Positions 51,850-60,210 are shown, numbered from the stretch's first letter. The stretch is 64,000 bases of DNA from JACCTI01 sp038237435 (GCA_038237435.1 JBBRYT010000001.1:310001-374000); one strand, 5' to 3'. Numbers and translations are program-made. Notes: generated by a model from the sequence alone, not told the origin.

Positions 51850-52722
51850 TCAATCACCAACTCCGGTGAAAGGCAGCGGCGCAACTTTCACTTTGATCGC
51901 GCCAGCCTCCAGTTCGTTTCCAATTTTGTTGAAGCCACGCTTCACAAACCCGAGCGCGATATTTTTCTCCAACCGCGCACTCCAGATTGCACTCGTTATC
52001 CAGCCGACATCCTTTCCGTCGCTGCTCGCTAGGCGCTGGCCCGCGCTGAGCAGTGCGTCGGAAACCAACCCGCACAATCGTTTGTTTGTTTGGCCGGACA
52101 TTCGCATTCGCGAAATGACTTCCTGCCCGATGTAACAGCCTTTTTCGTAATCGATCGTCTCGGCTTCCAGGTTGGCTTCAGTCGGAATAATTTCTTCCGA
52201 TAATTCGCGCGCCCATCGAGGAATTCCCCGCTCGATGCGAAGCGTCTCCGCGCAGGCGTCGTCGCAGAACAAAAAGCGGGTCGTGAGTTGAGAGAGGATC
52301 TTTTCGCTTTGATCGCGCGGCGCCCAAATATCAGAACCATCTTCCCCAAATCGTCGCGATCGCGCACCGGACGGTTCGTCGCCGATGACATGAAAAAGCG
52401 CGAATTGTTCTGTCACATCTTCGACCTGCACATCATCCGCAATAATGTAGCGCTCCATACGCGCCGGGAGCGTTTCGCGAACTTCCGCGCCGGCATCTAC
52501 CAGGAATGCTTCGCCTTCCGACCGAAAAAATCCGTCCGCATTTATCTTTCCCTTCGCATTCAAGACACAGGCATGAAGCGCGATATCGTCGCTCGCCTTG
52601 CGAATATCATTGCTGACTTGTCCGTTGAGGTAGCGAAGTCGATCCGCGCCCGTGATTCGAAATTTTGCGCGATCCGAAAGATTGAAAAACATACCGCGCT
52701 CCGGCCTAACGATTACCGACAT
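51850..52722 (-). CDS. ygfZ: YgfZ/GcvT-like folate-binding protein
   Basis: A 290-residue tetrahydrofolate-binding protein involved in repair or assembly of iron-sulfur enzymes. The key motif is KGCYIGQEVISRM, with the conserved Cys, at about residues 194-206. RYLNGQVSNDI near the start and GIPRWARELSEEIIPTEANLE fit YgfZ. A second ATG at residue 11 (MFFNLSDRAKFRI) may be the true start, because residues 1-10 include a near-copy of the dispersed repeat (52705-52714). Confidence 0.87.
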   Translation of the reverse strand: MSVIVRPERGMFFNLSDRAKFRITGADRLRYLNGQVSNDIRKASDDIALHACVLNAKGKINADGFFRSEGEAFLVDAGAEVRETLPARMERYIIADDVQVEDVTEQFALFHVIGDEPSGARSRRFGEDGSDIWAPRDQSEKILSQLTTRFLFCDDACAETLRIERGIPRWARELSEEIIPTEANLEAETIDYEKGCYIGQEVISRMRMSGQTNKRLCGLVSDALLSAGQRLASSDGKDVGWITSAIWSARLEKNIALGFVKRGFNKIGNELEAGAIKVKVAPLPFTGVGD

Positions 52723-52737
52723 CTGCGCTACTGATCC

Positions 52738-54315
52738 CTAGGAATCGGCCTTCCCGAAAAGTCGACTGAGGAAACTCCGGCGAACTTCCGGCTCTTCTTC
52801 TTTCTCGGCTTTCGCGACTTCTTTGACGGCGACGGCGGTTTCTGAAACAACCGATTGGAGCGGTTCCGTCTCCGTTTTAGCAAAGACTTCTTCGCGTTCT
52901 GTTTCCTTGGGCTCTTCTATCTTCGCGACAATCGCTTTCTCTTTCTTTGCTTCGACCGGTTCCTCGCGATCCGCCTCGACCTTTTCCTCGCGTTTTTCTT
53001 CGCTCGGCTTTTCTATTTTTTCCGGCTTCGGGTCTTCGACCTTATCCTCGATCAGTTCGATACGCTTCTCTTCGACTTTTTCCTCGCGCTTTTCCTCCTC
53101 GCCCACCTTGGCAACGATTTCTTCGTCGTGTTTGTCAGGCCTCGGCTCCTCAATCTTCTCAGCGCTTGCTTCCTCGGGTTTCTTCTCCTCCGGTTCATCG
53201 CTCTTCGCGACGATCGGCTCTTCCGCTTTTTTTTCCTCGATGACTTCTTCGCGTTTTTCCGTCGGAGGCTCTTCGATTTTTTTATCTTCGAAATCCTGGC
53301 GAGGCGCCTCCGCCGCACCATTTCCGTTCCGTGCGACGGCCTCCTTCGCTACCTCAACCTCAGCCCGCTCCGGCGGCGCCTGAGACGAAGCGCGCTCATC
53401 TAATCCGGTCAAAACACTTTGCTCCTCTTCCTCTGATTGCTTCGCCTTGGTTTTTCCGGGCGGGCCATCAGGGAAAAATACCCGCGCGACAGATGAGTAA
53501 TCATCGTCGTTGCGGCCATTGCGCGCTTCGTCCAACAAACCGTCACGCGCTGCCTCCGTCGCCGGCAAAGCCAGGCCATACGAGCGCGCCATGCGCGATG
53601 CGATTTCCACATCCTTCAGCATGTGCTTCACCGAAAAGTGCGGCTCGAAATCTCCCGCCATCATTTTCGGCAACTTCATTTTCAGGGTTCCTGAGTTGCT
53701 GCCATTTCCCTGCATTGCCTCCGCAAATTTCTCCAGCGCCAAACCGGAGCTGTGCACGAGAGCCATCGCTTCCGCCGTCACCTGCACCGTAGCGGCCGTA
53801 ACCATGTTGGTGGCGATTTTAATCGTCGTAGCTTGACCAATCTCGCCGATCTCGATGATCTCTTTGCTGCTGGCTTCGAGCACCGGGCGCGCGCGCCGAT
53901 AAGCTGCATCGTCGCCCCCAATGTAATAAACGAGCTCGCCCTTTTCCGCCGCGAGCTTGCTCCCGGTAAATGGCGCATCGAGCAATTGCGCCCCGCGTCG
54001 CTGCACCATTTCCGCCGCCGCGCGCGTGGTCGCCGGCGACACCGTGCTGTGCGCGAGAATAATGTGATGCGAGCCTAACGACTGCTTCATGCGCTGCACC
54101 ACCTGCAAGAGCGCTTCGTCGTCGGAGACGAAGATTTGGATGAAGTCGCATAGTTCCGCGATCTCCGCCGGCGAACCGACAAAATTTGGAAACGGTCGCG
54201 GTGTGCGATTCCAGACAAAAGTGGAAAATCCGGCGCGCCGAACACAATCGGCCACGCGGCGGCCGATTATTCCAAGCCCAATAACACCAACATTTTTCTG
54301 TGTGCGACGCGGCAT
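52738..54315 (-). CDS. 3-hydroxyisobutyrate-dehydrogenase-like protein with a long Glu/Lys tail
   Basis: A 525-residue protein in two parts. Residues 1-285 are a beta-hydroxyacid dehydrogenase: NAD motif GVIGLGIIGRRVADCV, substrate motif DAPFTGSKLAAEKGEL and the catalytic Lys in TTIKIATNMVTAA. Residues about 295-510 are a low-complexity tail of Glu/Lys blocks (EEKKAEEP, KREEKVEEKR). The last 15 residues (RRSFLSRLFGKADS) could form a short amphipathic helix. Related enzymes act on succinic semialdehyde or glyoxylate; the substrate here is unknown. The tail is unusual and may tether the enzyme. Confidence 0.75.
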   Translation of the reverse strand: MPRRTQKNVGVIGLGIIGRRVADCVRRAGFSTFVWNRTPRPFPNFVGSPAEIAELCDFIQIFVSDDEALLQVVQRMKQSLGSHHIILAHSTVSPATTRAAAEMVQRRGAQLLDAPFTGSKLAAEKGELVYYIGGDDAAYRRARPVLEASSKEIIEIGEIGQATTIKIATNMVTAATVQVTAEAMALVHSSGLALEKFAEAMQGNGSNSGTLKMKLPKMMAGDFEPHFSVKHMLKDVEIASRMARSYGLALPATEAARDGLLDEARNGRNDDDYSSVARVFFPDGPPGKTKAKQSEEEEQSVLTGLDERASSQAPPERAEVEVAKEAVARNGNGAAEAPRQDFEDKKIEEPPTEKREEVIEEKKAEEPIVAKSDEPEEKKPEEASAEKIEEPRPDKHDEEIVAKVGEEEKREEKVEEKRIELIEDKVEDPKPEKIEKPSEEKREEKVEADREEPVEAKKEKAIVAKIEEPKETEREEVFAKTETEPLQSVVSETAVAVKEVAKAEKEEEPEVRRSFLSRLFGKADS

Positions 54316-54378
54316 TATGTCCTTTGGTCTAACAAATCCTTCCCAGACAAATCGCGGGAAACGCCCCCGCGTGCAAGC

Positions 54379-55248
54379 TCACTGTGCAGTGAGCCGCTCG
54401 CTCAGCTGCGCGACCGCGGCCGCGCGCTTTTGGCTAGTGAGGGTTGATGCCATTTCACCTCGCGCTTTATCGAAGCTCAGTTGCTCAGGATTTTTTATCT
54501 CAGTGACCAGCACGATATGAAATCCAAGATGCGAACGAATCGGCGCACTGATTTCGCCGATGTGCAATTTCTCAAGTTCCGTCATGAACTCCGGTGGCAT
54601 CCGGAGGGCCGAAAAGTAGCCGAGATCACCGCCATTCATTTTTGTCGCCTCATCTTCCGACGCCTCCGTGACGAGGTCGGGAAATTTTTCGCCCGCCAAG
54701 ATTCGCACGGACAAACCTTGAATCGCGCTTCTTTTCGCGGCGATGACCTCGTCCGGATATCCATCCGGTGCGGCGAGAAAAATATGACTGACGCGATAGC
54801 GTTGCGGCAAGAGAAAGGGAGAAGCATTGGCAGAGAAAAACTGTTGTGTTTCGGACGAGGTCACAGCCAGCTCCGATACAATTTGATCTTCGATCCAACG
54901 GCGCGCGCGTAGATGATTGCGCACAAACGCGCGCAGCGATTCTGGCGTAAAACCTGAGAACTTCAGCGCCTGAGCAAAGATTTTTTCGTCGCCGAATTGG
55001 TTACGAAGCAACTCTATCTCACGTTCGATCTCTTCGTTGGTAACGTTCTCCTCGCGAGCGGCGCGCCCCAAATTGTCTTGCCTAACGAGTTCATTTGTAA
55101 TCGACGTGTCCTTTAAGAATCCGACCTGCGTGGCTAACGTTGCCCACAATTTTCGAACGGAAGTCGGTCGGTAAAGTCCCTCGCCCGCAAGTAATCCAGG
55201 GGCTATGGCCGCCGCGACGAGCAGCGCTAACCAAAGAGGGCGCTTCAC
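54379..55248 (-). CDS. Parvulin-type peptidyl-prolyl isomerase (SurA/PpiC-like)
   Basis: A 289-residue exported chaperone/isomerase with a signal peptide (about 1-22), a SurA-like N-terminal helical domain (residues 40-135) and one parvulin domain (about 150-250). The parvulin domain shows YRVSHIFLAAPDGY, ILAGEKFPDLVTEASEDE, GGDLGYFSALRMPPEF and APIRSHLGFHIVLV. It would help outer-membrane proteins fold. It overlaps the upstream M28 gene by 4 bp (ATGA). Confidence 0.87.
   Translation of the reverse strand: MKRPLWLALLVAAAIAPGLLAGEGLYRPTSVRKLWATLATQVGFLKDTSITNELVRQDNLGRAAREENVTNEEIEREIELLRNQFGDEKIFAQALKFSGFTPESLRAFVRNHLRARRWIEDQIVSELAVTSSETQQFFSANASPFLLPQRYRVSHIFLAAPDGYPDEVIAAKRSAIQGLSVRILAGEKFPDLVTEASEDEATKMNGGDLGYFSALRMPPEFMTELEKLHIGEISAPIRSHLGFHIVLVTEIKNPEQLSFDKARGEMASTLTSQKRAAAVAQLSERLTAQ
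55081..55090 (+). repeat. Dispersed 10-mer CCTAACGAGT
   Basis: Exact copy preceded by G, read as LVR in the minus-strand parvulin gene. Confidence 0.9.
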
Positions 55249-56141
55249 TTTAAGGCCGTTTCTGCGAGGTATCGCGCCGCCACTGTCCCGACAACTCCGA
55301 GACTTTCCGCACTGATTTTATCCATCGTATCTTCCGGCGTATGCCAGGCGGCGAAGTCAAAATCGATCAGGTCTATCGTGGGAATGCCAATCTGGTTCAG
55401 CGGCGCGTGATCATCCAAAATCGTTCCGGCGGCGTAGGTAAAATATTTTCGCGCGTTCAGCTTTTCGGCTGCGGCGAAGATATCATTCGTTAGGCTCGGA
55501 GGAGAATCGGTCGAGAGCGTAATGCCTAACGACTTGTCGCCGCACATGTCGAAAAGAATGCCGCCGCGAAATTGTTTCGCCTTGTCTTCAAACGCGAGCC
55601 GGCGCGCGAAATACCTGCTGCCGTAAAGTCCGTCAGCACTGGTGAAACTCACGTAGGCTTCTTCGCCATCGAAGAAAACCAACTCGACTTTCTCCGCCAG
55701 CGCAGGGGCTTGTGCGAAGACGCGGGCCATTTCGATCAAAAGACCGTTGCTGGAACCGCCATCGTTGGCGCCAACAAAACGAGCCGTCTCGAAAAGTTTT
55801 GTGTCGTAATGCGAGCACAGAAGAAATGAGGGCGCGTTCTTCGCGTTTCCTTTAGAGGGAAAGGTGGCGATGAGATTAACGAAGTTCATCTCGCCGCGCG
55901 GCGTCTGATCGGTGAAGGCCTGTTTCGTTACTTTCCAGCCAGAATTTTCCAACTGCGCAATGATATACTTTCGCGCGCATTCGATCTCTGGGGTTCCCGG
56001 CGGTCGCGCTCCGCAGTCGACCAGCACCTGCACATGTCGCAACGCATTATCGCCGGAAAAATTCTTCCAAATCTCGATCGGTGCGTCGTCTTTCGCACAC
56101 GTGCTGAGAGCCAGCGCGATAAACAGACAAACGCCCCGCAT
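55245..56141 (-). CDS. M28-family enzyme (glutaminyl cyclase-like)
   Basis: A 298-residue exported zinc enzyme. A lipoprotein-like signal (FIALALSTCAKDD) is followed by the M28 fold: FLLCSHYDTK, GANDGGSSNGLLIEMAR, ELVFFDGEEAYV and a late AWHTPEDTMDKI. The order DCGARPPGT...SHYDTK...DGEEA...DFDFAAWHT is that of glutaminyl-peptide cyclotransferases, which make N-terminal pyroglutamate; a plain aminopeptidase remains possible. Its ATG shares one base with the parB stop. Repeat variants at 55485-55494 and 55525-55534 lie 30 bp apart in opposite orientation. Confidence 0.83.
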   Translation of the reverse strand: MRGVCLFIALALSTCAKDDAPIEIWKNFSGDNALRHVQVLVDCGARPPGTPEIECARKYIIAQLENSGWKVTKQAFTDQTPRGEMNFVNLIATFPSKGNAKNAPSFLLCSHYDTKLFETARFVGANDGGSSNGLLIEMARVFAQAPALAEKVELVFFDGEEAYVSFTSADGLYGSRYFARRLAFEDKAKQFRGGILFDMCGDKSLGITLSTDSPPSLTNDIFAAAEKLNARKYFTYAAGTILDDHAPLNQIGIPTIDLIDFDFAAWHTPEDTMDKISAESLGVVGTVAARYLAETALK

Positions 56142-57025
56142 TAGCTCTCGTTAGGCAAACCGAGCGCGTTGAGCACGCGCTGCAGATCGTCGTTACCGTA
56201 ATATTCGATCTCAATGCGGCCACGCTTTTCGCCGTGATGTAGCGTAACGCGGGTTCCGAGATGTTGTTGCAGTCGATTCTGCAGATCATCCAGAGCGGCA
56301 TTCGAAGGCGCGGTCACGGTTTTTTTCCGGCGTCGGACAGCGCCGAGTTGCCGCGAGACTAGTCGCTCCGCATCCCGAACGGGAGAGCTGCGGCGCAGGA
56401 TTGTCTCCGCCACCGCGAGTTGTTCGTCGTGCGCTTTCAGGCCTAACAAAACCTTGGCATGGCCGACGGAAAGCAAACCCTGCATGACCCATGTCTGTAT
56501 CTGCTGATGCAGATCGAGCAGTCGCATTGAATTAGTGACAGCGGCGCGGCTGCGTCCCACCTTTTGCGCGATATCTTCCTGCCGCATCCCAAATTCGCCA
56601 GCCAGCCGCGCGTAAGCTTGCGCCTCTTCAATCGGATTCAGATCGGCGCGCTGTAAATTTTCGATCAGCGATAGCTCGAGGACTTCCAGATCGGTAGCGC
56701 CGCGCGTGATCACCGGCACTTCGGTTAGACCCAGGCTTTGCGCCGCGCGCCAACGCCGTTCGCCCGCGATCAACTCGAAACGTCCATCAACCGCACGCAC
56801 AATGAGCGGCTGAATAATTCCGTGCTGGCGAATAGAATCCATCAACTCCTGCAAAGCTTCCGCTTCGAATTCCTTGCGCGGTTGCAACGGACTCGGCGCA
56901 ATCTCTCTCACCGCAACCTGGTGAACTCTTTCGCCGGGTAGCGGCTCGGCTCGGAGATCAACCGCGGGCGTGGGTCGGGAGCCGATCAGCGCACCGAGAC
57001 CTTTGCCGAGAGCAGACTTCGCCAT
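56141..57025 (-). CDS. parB: Chromosome-partitioning protein ParB
   Basis: A 294-residue ParB/Spo0J. It starts with the canonical KSALGKGLGALIGS, followed by the N-terminal CTPase/nuclease-like domain (SPLQPRKEFEAEALQELMDSIRQHGIIQPLIVR, GERRWRAAQSLG and IENLQRADLNPIEEA). The helix-turn-helix is EDIAQKVGRSRAAVTNSMRLL, and the C-terminal dimer domain begins near 230. It loads at parS sites near the origin. No parS-like 16-mer was recognised in the window. The frame runs further upstream, but the ATG at 57025 is the family start. parA is not adjacent. Confidence 0.93.
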   Translation of the reverse strand: MAKSALGKGLGALIGSRPTPAVDLRAEPLPGERVHQVAVREIAPSPLQPRKEFEAEALQELMDSIRQHGIIQPLIVRAVDGRFELIAGERRWRAAQSLGLTEVPVITRGATDLEVLELSLIENLQRADLNPIEEAQAYARLAGEFGMRQEDIAQKVGRSRAAVTNSMRLLDLHQQIQTWVMQGLLSVGHAKVLLGLKAHDEQLAVAETILRRSSPVRDAERLVSRQLGAVRRRKKTVTAPSNAALDDLQNRLQQHLGTRVTLHHGEKRGRIEIEYYGNDDLQRVLNALGLPNES

Positions 57026-57085
57026 GCGCGGCAGGTTATCGGAACGCATTTGGTTAGGCAAACGGGTTCGCTTACAGTCGCGATC

Positions 57086-57922
57086 ATGTCGCAAGTTTTC
57101 ACCCTCGGACATTCCCCCGACCCGGATGATGCCTTCATGTTTTACGCGATGGCCGAAAACAAGATCGACCTGCGCGGCTACCACTTCGAGCATCGCTTGG
57201 AAGACATACAGACCTTGAACGAACGCGCCATGCGCGGGGAGCTGCACATCTCCGCCATTTCGATTCACGCCTACGCTTACGTGAGTGAGCGTTATGCTCT
57301 GCTGCCGTGCGGCGCGAGCATGGGTGATGGCTACGGACCAATGATCGTGGCGCCTAACGAGTGCAAGATTGACGACTTGTTAGGCAAGACCATCGCCATT
57401 CCCGGAAAGATGACGAGCGCATTTCTCGCGCTACAATTATTCCTCGGCCCAAAGTTGGATTACGTGGTGGTGCCCTTCGATCAAATCTTCGATGCGGTGA
57501 GGAGCGGTCGCGCGGATTGTGGACTGATCATTCACGAAGGCCAACTGACTTACGCGAATGCGGGGTTCAGCAAAATCGTCGATCTCGGCGAATGGTGGAA
57601 ACGGGAAACCTCGCTGCCTTTACCCTTGGGTGGGAATGTTCTGCGCAAAGATATTCCGCGCGCCGTGCAACACGATCTGCTCGAGATCATGCGGGAAAGT
57701 ATCGACTACGCTCTGCAACATCGCGCCGCGGCAGTCCAGCACTCGATGCCTTATGCGCGCGATATGGACAGCGAGTTGGCGGGAAAATTCATCGGCATGT
57801 ATGTGAACGATTACACGCGGGATTATGGCGACAAAGGTCGCACCGCGATCCGTGAGTTTCTCGGACGCGCGGAAGCTCGTGGGTTACTTGATCGAAAAGT
57901 GCAGCTCGAGTTTGTCGAGTAA
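57086..57922 (+). CDS. mqnD: 1,4-dihydroxy-6-naphthoate synthase (futalosine pathway)
   Basis: A 278-residue MqnD that converts cyclic dehypoxanthinyl futalosine to 1,4-dihydroxy-6-naphthoate for menaquinone. GHSPDPDDAFMFYAM at the N terminus is diagnostic; GASMGDGYGPMIVA, IAIPGKMTSAFLALQLF and GLIIHEGQLTYA follow. It points to the futalosine rather than the Men route. It is divergent from parB with 60 bp between starts. An exact repeat (PNE) and an inverted near-copy (LLG) lie 12 bp apart inside it. Confidence 0.92.
   Translation: MSQVFTLGHSPDPDDAFMFYAMAENKIDLRGYHFEHRLEDIQTLNERAMRGELHISAISIHAYAYVSERYALLPCGASMGDGYGPMIVAPNECKIDDLLGKTIAIPGKMTSAFLALQLFLGPKLDYVVVPFDQIFDAVRSGRADCGLIIHEGQLTYANAGFSKIVDLGEWWKRETSLPLPLGGNVLRKDIPRAVQHDLLEIMRESIDYALQHRAAAVQHSMPYARDMDSELAGKFIGMYVNDYTRDYGDKGRTAIREFLGRAEARGLLDRKVQLEFVE
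57353..57362 (+). repeat. Dispersed 10-mer CCTAACGAGT, paired with an inverted near-copy
   Basis: Exact copy preceded by G, read as PNE in mqnD. A one-mismatch inverted copy lies at 57375-57384. Confidence 0.9.
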
Positions 57923-58108
57923 TTATTTCTTGGCCTTGTCGTCTTTCTTGCCCGGCTTGGCCGATTGCATAACGTAGGTCTTTACCTTGCCGAATTCGGT
58001 TTTGAAACCGTTGCTGAAATCGCTCGTGCCATACTCGAAGAGCACGACGAAGCAAAAGGCGAAGAAGACAAAAAGGACGAGCCAAAAGAGCCCGCGAAGA
58101 AGAGACAT
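57923..58108 (-). CDS. Small single-pass membrane protein
   Basis: A 61-residue protein with one hydrophobic helix (about 5-26, RGLFWLVLFVFFAFCFVVLF) and a short basic tail ending KPGKKDDKAKK. I know no family. The ATG at 58108 gives a compact protein; the frame is open further upstream. It abuts the convergent mqnD stop, and its start faces the aminotransferase gene 94 bp away. Confidence 0.5.
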   Translation of the reverse strand: MSLLRGLFWLVLFVFFAFCFVVLFEYGTSDFSNGFKTEFGKVKTYVMQSAKPGKKDDKAKK

Positions 58109-58201
58109 GGCCGGGATGCTAACTGAGCGGCCTGCGCCGGTCAACGAGTCTAACGAAGTTCGGATTTGAAGGAAAATTCGATGCTGCCATGCTTGCGCAC
58201 C

Positions 58202-59389
58202 ATGCGGGTGCCTTTGCTCGATCTCAGCGAACAATACCGCTCGTTAGGCAAGGAATTGCGGAAAGAAATCGACGCGGTGCTGCAAAGCCAGGCGTTTATT
58301 CTTGGCCCAAAGGTAACGGAGTTCGAACGCGCGATGGCAGATTACTGCGACGCGCCGCATGCCATCGGCGTTTCTTCTGGAACCGACGCGCTGCTCGCTA
58401 TTTTTATGGCGCTGGATATCGGTCCGGGCGACGCGGTTCTTACTACCTCCTACACTTTTTTCGCCACGGCTGGATGCGTTACGCGTGTCGGCGCCACGCC
58501 AGTTTTCGTCGATATCGAGCCGGTGACCTACAATATCTCGCCGGCGGCAATCGAGACTTATCTAAAGGAAAGATGTCGCCGCGATAGCAGCGGGAAGTTA
58601 GTGACCGAACAGGGACATGTTCTGCGGGCGATCGTCCCTGTCCATTTGTTCGGTCTGTGCTGCGAGATGGAAGCGATCACTCGCGTAGCCCAGGAGTTCG
58701 ATTTGGTGGTGGTGGAAGATGCGGCGCAGGCGATCGGAGCTCAATATCAATTTGAGGGACAAACCCGAAAAGCTGGAACCATGGGAGAAGCTGGTTCGTT
58801 CAGTTTTTATCCGTCGAAAAATCTCGGAGCGGCTGGCGACGCCGGAATGATAACTTGTCGCGACGATGCTCTTGCGCAAAAGCTGCGCGTCTGTCGCCAA
58901 CACGGGATGGAGCCGCGATATTTCCATCACTTTGTTGGCGGCAATTTCCGACTGGACGAAATCCAGGCGGCAATTCTGAAGGTAAAGTTGCCGCACCTCG
59001 ATAAGTGGTCAGCCGCGCGCCGTGACGCAGCAGATTTTTACCGAAAAGAATTCAAAGAACGCGGCCTAACGAGTCGTGTGCAGTTACCGACGGAACCGTA
59101 TCGTGAAGTCGGCCTAACGAATCATCACATCTATCATCAATTCGTTATTCGCAGCGCGCGCCGCGATGAACTTCAGACGCACCTGGCGAAAAAAGAGATC
59201 GGCACCGCCATCTATTATCCGCTCGGTCTGCACGAGCAGAAATGCTTCGCGCAGCTCGGTTATCGTCGGGGCGATTTACCGGAAACGGAACGCGCCACGC
59301 GTGAGACATTGGCGCTGCCAATTTTTCCCGAGATCACTCGGGAACAGCAGCGTTACGTTGTCGAAGAGATCGCGGAGTTTTTCAGGTAA
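58202..59389 (+). CDS. DegT/DnrJ/EryC1-family sugar aminotransferase
   Basis: A 395-residue PLP enzyme that would aminate a nucleotide-linked keto-sugar for a surface glycan. It begins VPLLDLSEQYRSL. GVSSGTDALLAIFMAL binds the phosphate, VVEDAAQAIGA holds the Asp for the pyridine nitrogen, and K206 in SFYPSKNLGAAGDAG is the internal aldimine lysine. HHFVGGNFRLDEIQAAIL completes the family pattern. ATG at 58202 is preferred; ATG at 58181 and TTG at 58166 are also in frame. No sugar-nucleotide genes flank it. Confidence 0.9.
   Translation: MRVPLLDLSEQYRSLGKELRKEIDAVLQSQAFILGPKVTEFERAMADYCDAPHAIGVSSGTDALLAIFMALDIGPGDAVLTTSYTFFATAGCVTRVGATPVFVDIEPVTYNISPAAIETYLKERCRRDSSGKLVTEQGHVLRAIVPVHLFGLCCEMEAITRVAQEFDLVVVEDAAQAIGAQYQFEGQTRKAGTMGEAGSFSFYPSKNLGAAGDAGMITCRDDALAQKLRVCRQHGMEPRYFHHFVGGNFRLDEIQAAILKVKLPHLDKWSAARRDAADFYRKEFKERGLTSRVQLPTEPYREVGLTNHHIYHQFVIRSARRDELQTHLAKKEIGTAIYYPLGLHEQKCFAQLGYRRGDLPETERATRETLALPIFPEITREQQRYVVEEIAEFFR
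59065..59074 (+). repeat. Dispersed 10-mer CCTAACGAGT
   Basis: Exact copy preceded by G, read as LTS in the aminotransferase. A one-mismatch copy (also LT) follows at 59113-59122. Confidence 0.9.
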
Positions 59390-59443
59390 ATCGCAACTTG
59401 CGACGCCGAACGCGCGAGCCTATATGAACGCTCGCGCCGAACC

Positions 59444-59526
59444 GGGTAGGTACCGAAGTGGCCAAACGGGGCGGACTGTAAATCCGCTGGCTTACGCCTT
59501 CAGTGGTTCGAATCCACTCCTGCCCA
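59444..59526 (+). tRNA. tRNA-Tyr (anticodon GTA)
   Basis: An 83-nt class II tRNA with a long variable arm. The acceptor stem GGGTAGG pairs with CCTGCCC with one T-G pair. The anticodon arm GCGGA-CTGTAAA-TCCGC shows GTA, and the T arm contains GGTTCGAATCC. The discriminator is A and CCA is not encoded. Confidence 0.95.
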
Positions 59527-59533
59527 TTTTCGC

Positions 59534-60052
59534 CTAACGGCGACGCTTACCTGCGCCGCGTTTAGCTGATTTGCGAGCACTCTTGCGGGATCCGGACGAC
59601 TTCTTGCCGCTTGTTTTCCTGCGTGCAGCTTTCTTGGTCGCTTTCCGACCTGATTTCTTGGCCGAACGAGTCGCGCCACGAGCTGATTTTTTCGAACGTG
59701 AGGATTTCTTCGCGCCTCGAGATTTTTTCCTCGACGATTTCTTTCCGCTCGCTTTCTTAACAGCCTTCTTGACCGATTTCTTCGCGGCTTTCTCCACCTT
59801 CTTCGCGGCGGATTTCACGACCTTTTTCCCAGTCTTTACCGCGGCGGGTTGCGACGCCGCCGGAGCAGCAGCTCGCTTTCCGGCCATCGAACCTATAACG
59901 CCCCCGACCACCATGCCCACGGGGCCTGCGATACTACCGAGCACCGCGCCGGTCGCGGCACCCACCGCCTCTTTCGAAATGGAAGGAAGTGGAACGTTCT
60001 CACTTGATTGGGAGTTTTCGGATGAAGCTCCGCTATTTTCTTGATCGGCCAT
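59534..60052 (-). CDS. Glycine-zipper protein with a histone H1-like basic tail
   Basis: A 172-residue protein in two parts. Residues 28-60 are a glycine zipper (GAATGAVLGSIAGPVGMVVGGVIGSMAG), able to pack in or on membranes. Residues about 72-172 are almost entirely Lys, Ala, Ser, Arg and Gly (KKVEKAAKKSVKKAVKKASG), like bacterial H1 homologues that bind DNA. The combination suggests a nucleoid protein with a self-associating or membrane-touching head; that is inference. The TAG stop overlaps a CCTAACGG sequence. Confidence 0.65.
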   Translation of the reverse strand: MADQENSGASSENSQSSENVPLPSISKEAVGAATGAVLGSIAGPVGMVVGGVIGSMAGKRAAAPAASQPAAVKTGKKVVKSAAKKVEKAAKKSVKKAVKKASGKKSSRKKSRGAKKSSRSKKSARGATRSAKKSGRKATKKAARRKTSGKKSSGSRKSARKSAKRGAGKRRR

Positions 60053-60157
60053 ATACTTGGATCCTGAGGTTGAGGTTATTCCTGTCTTCCTTGTATCGTA
60101 ACTCGCGCACGAAATGCGTCTCCGGAACTTTGCGTCTCCCTGACCGCAATGCGCAAC

Positions 60158-60191
60158 AAAAAAGCGCCTGAAGATTCCTCCAGACGCTTTT
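60158..60191 (-). terminator. Rho-independent terminator of the RRM protein gene
   Basis: On the minus strand AAAAGCGTCTG pairs with CAGGCGCTTTT (one T-G pair) around a 10-nt loop and is followed by a T run. It lies 20 bp after the stop at 60211. Confidence 0.85.
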
Positions 60192-60210
60192 CGTAAAAAT
60201 TAAGTTGCGA

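Noticed and set aside
52823..53383. Ser/Phe-rich + strand frame opposite the Glu/Lys tail
   Set aside because: It is the shadow of GAA/AAG-rich codons on the other strand.
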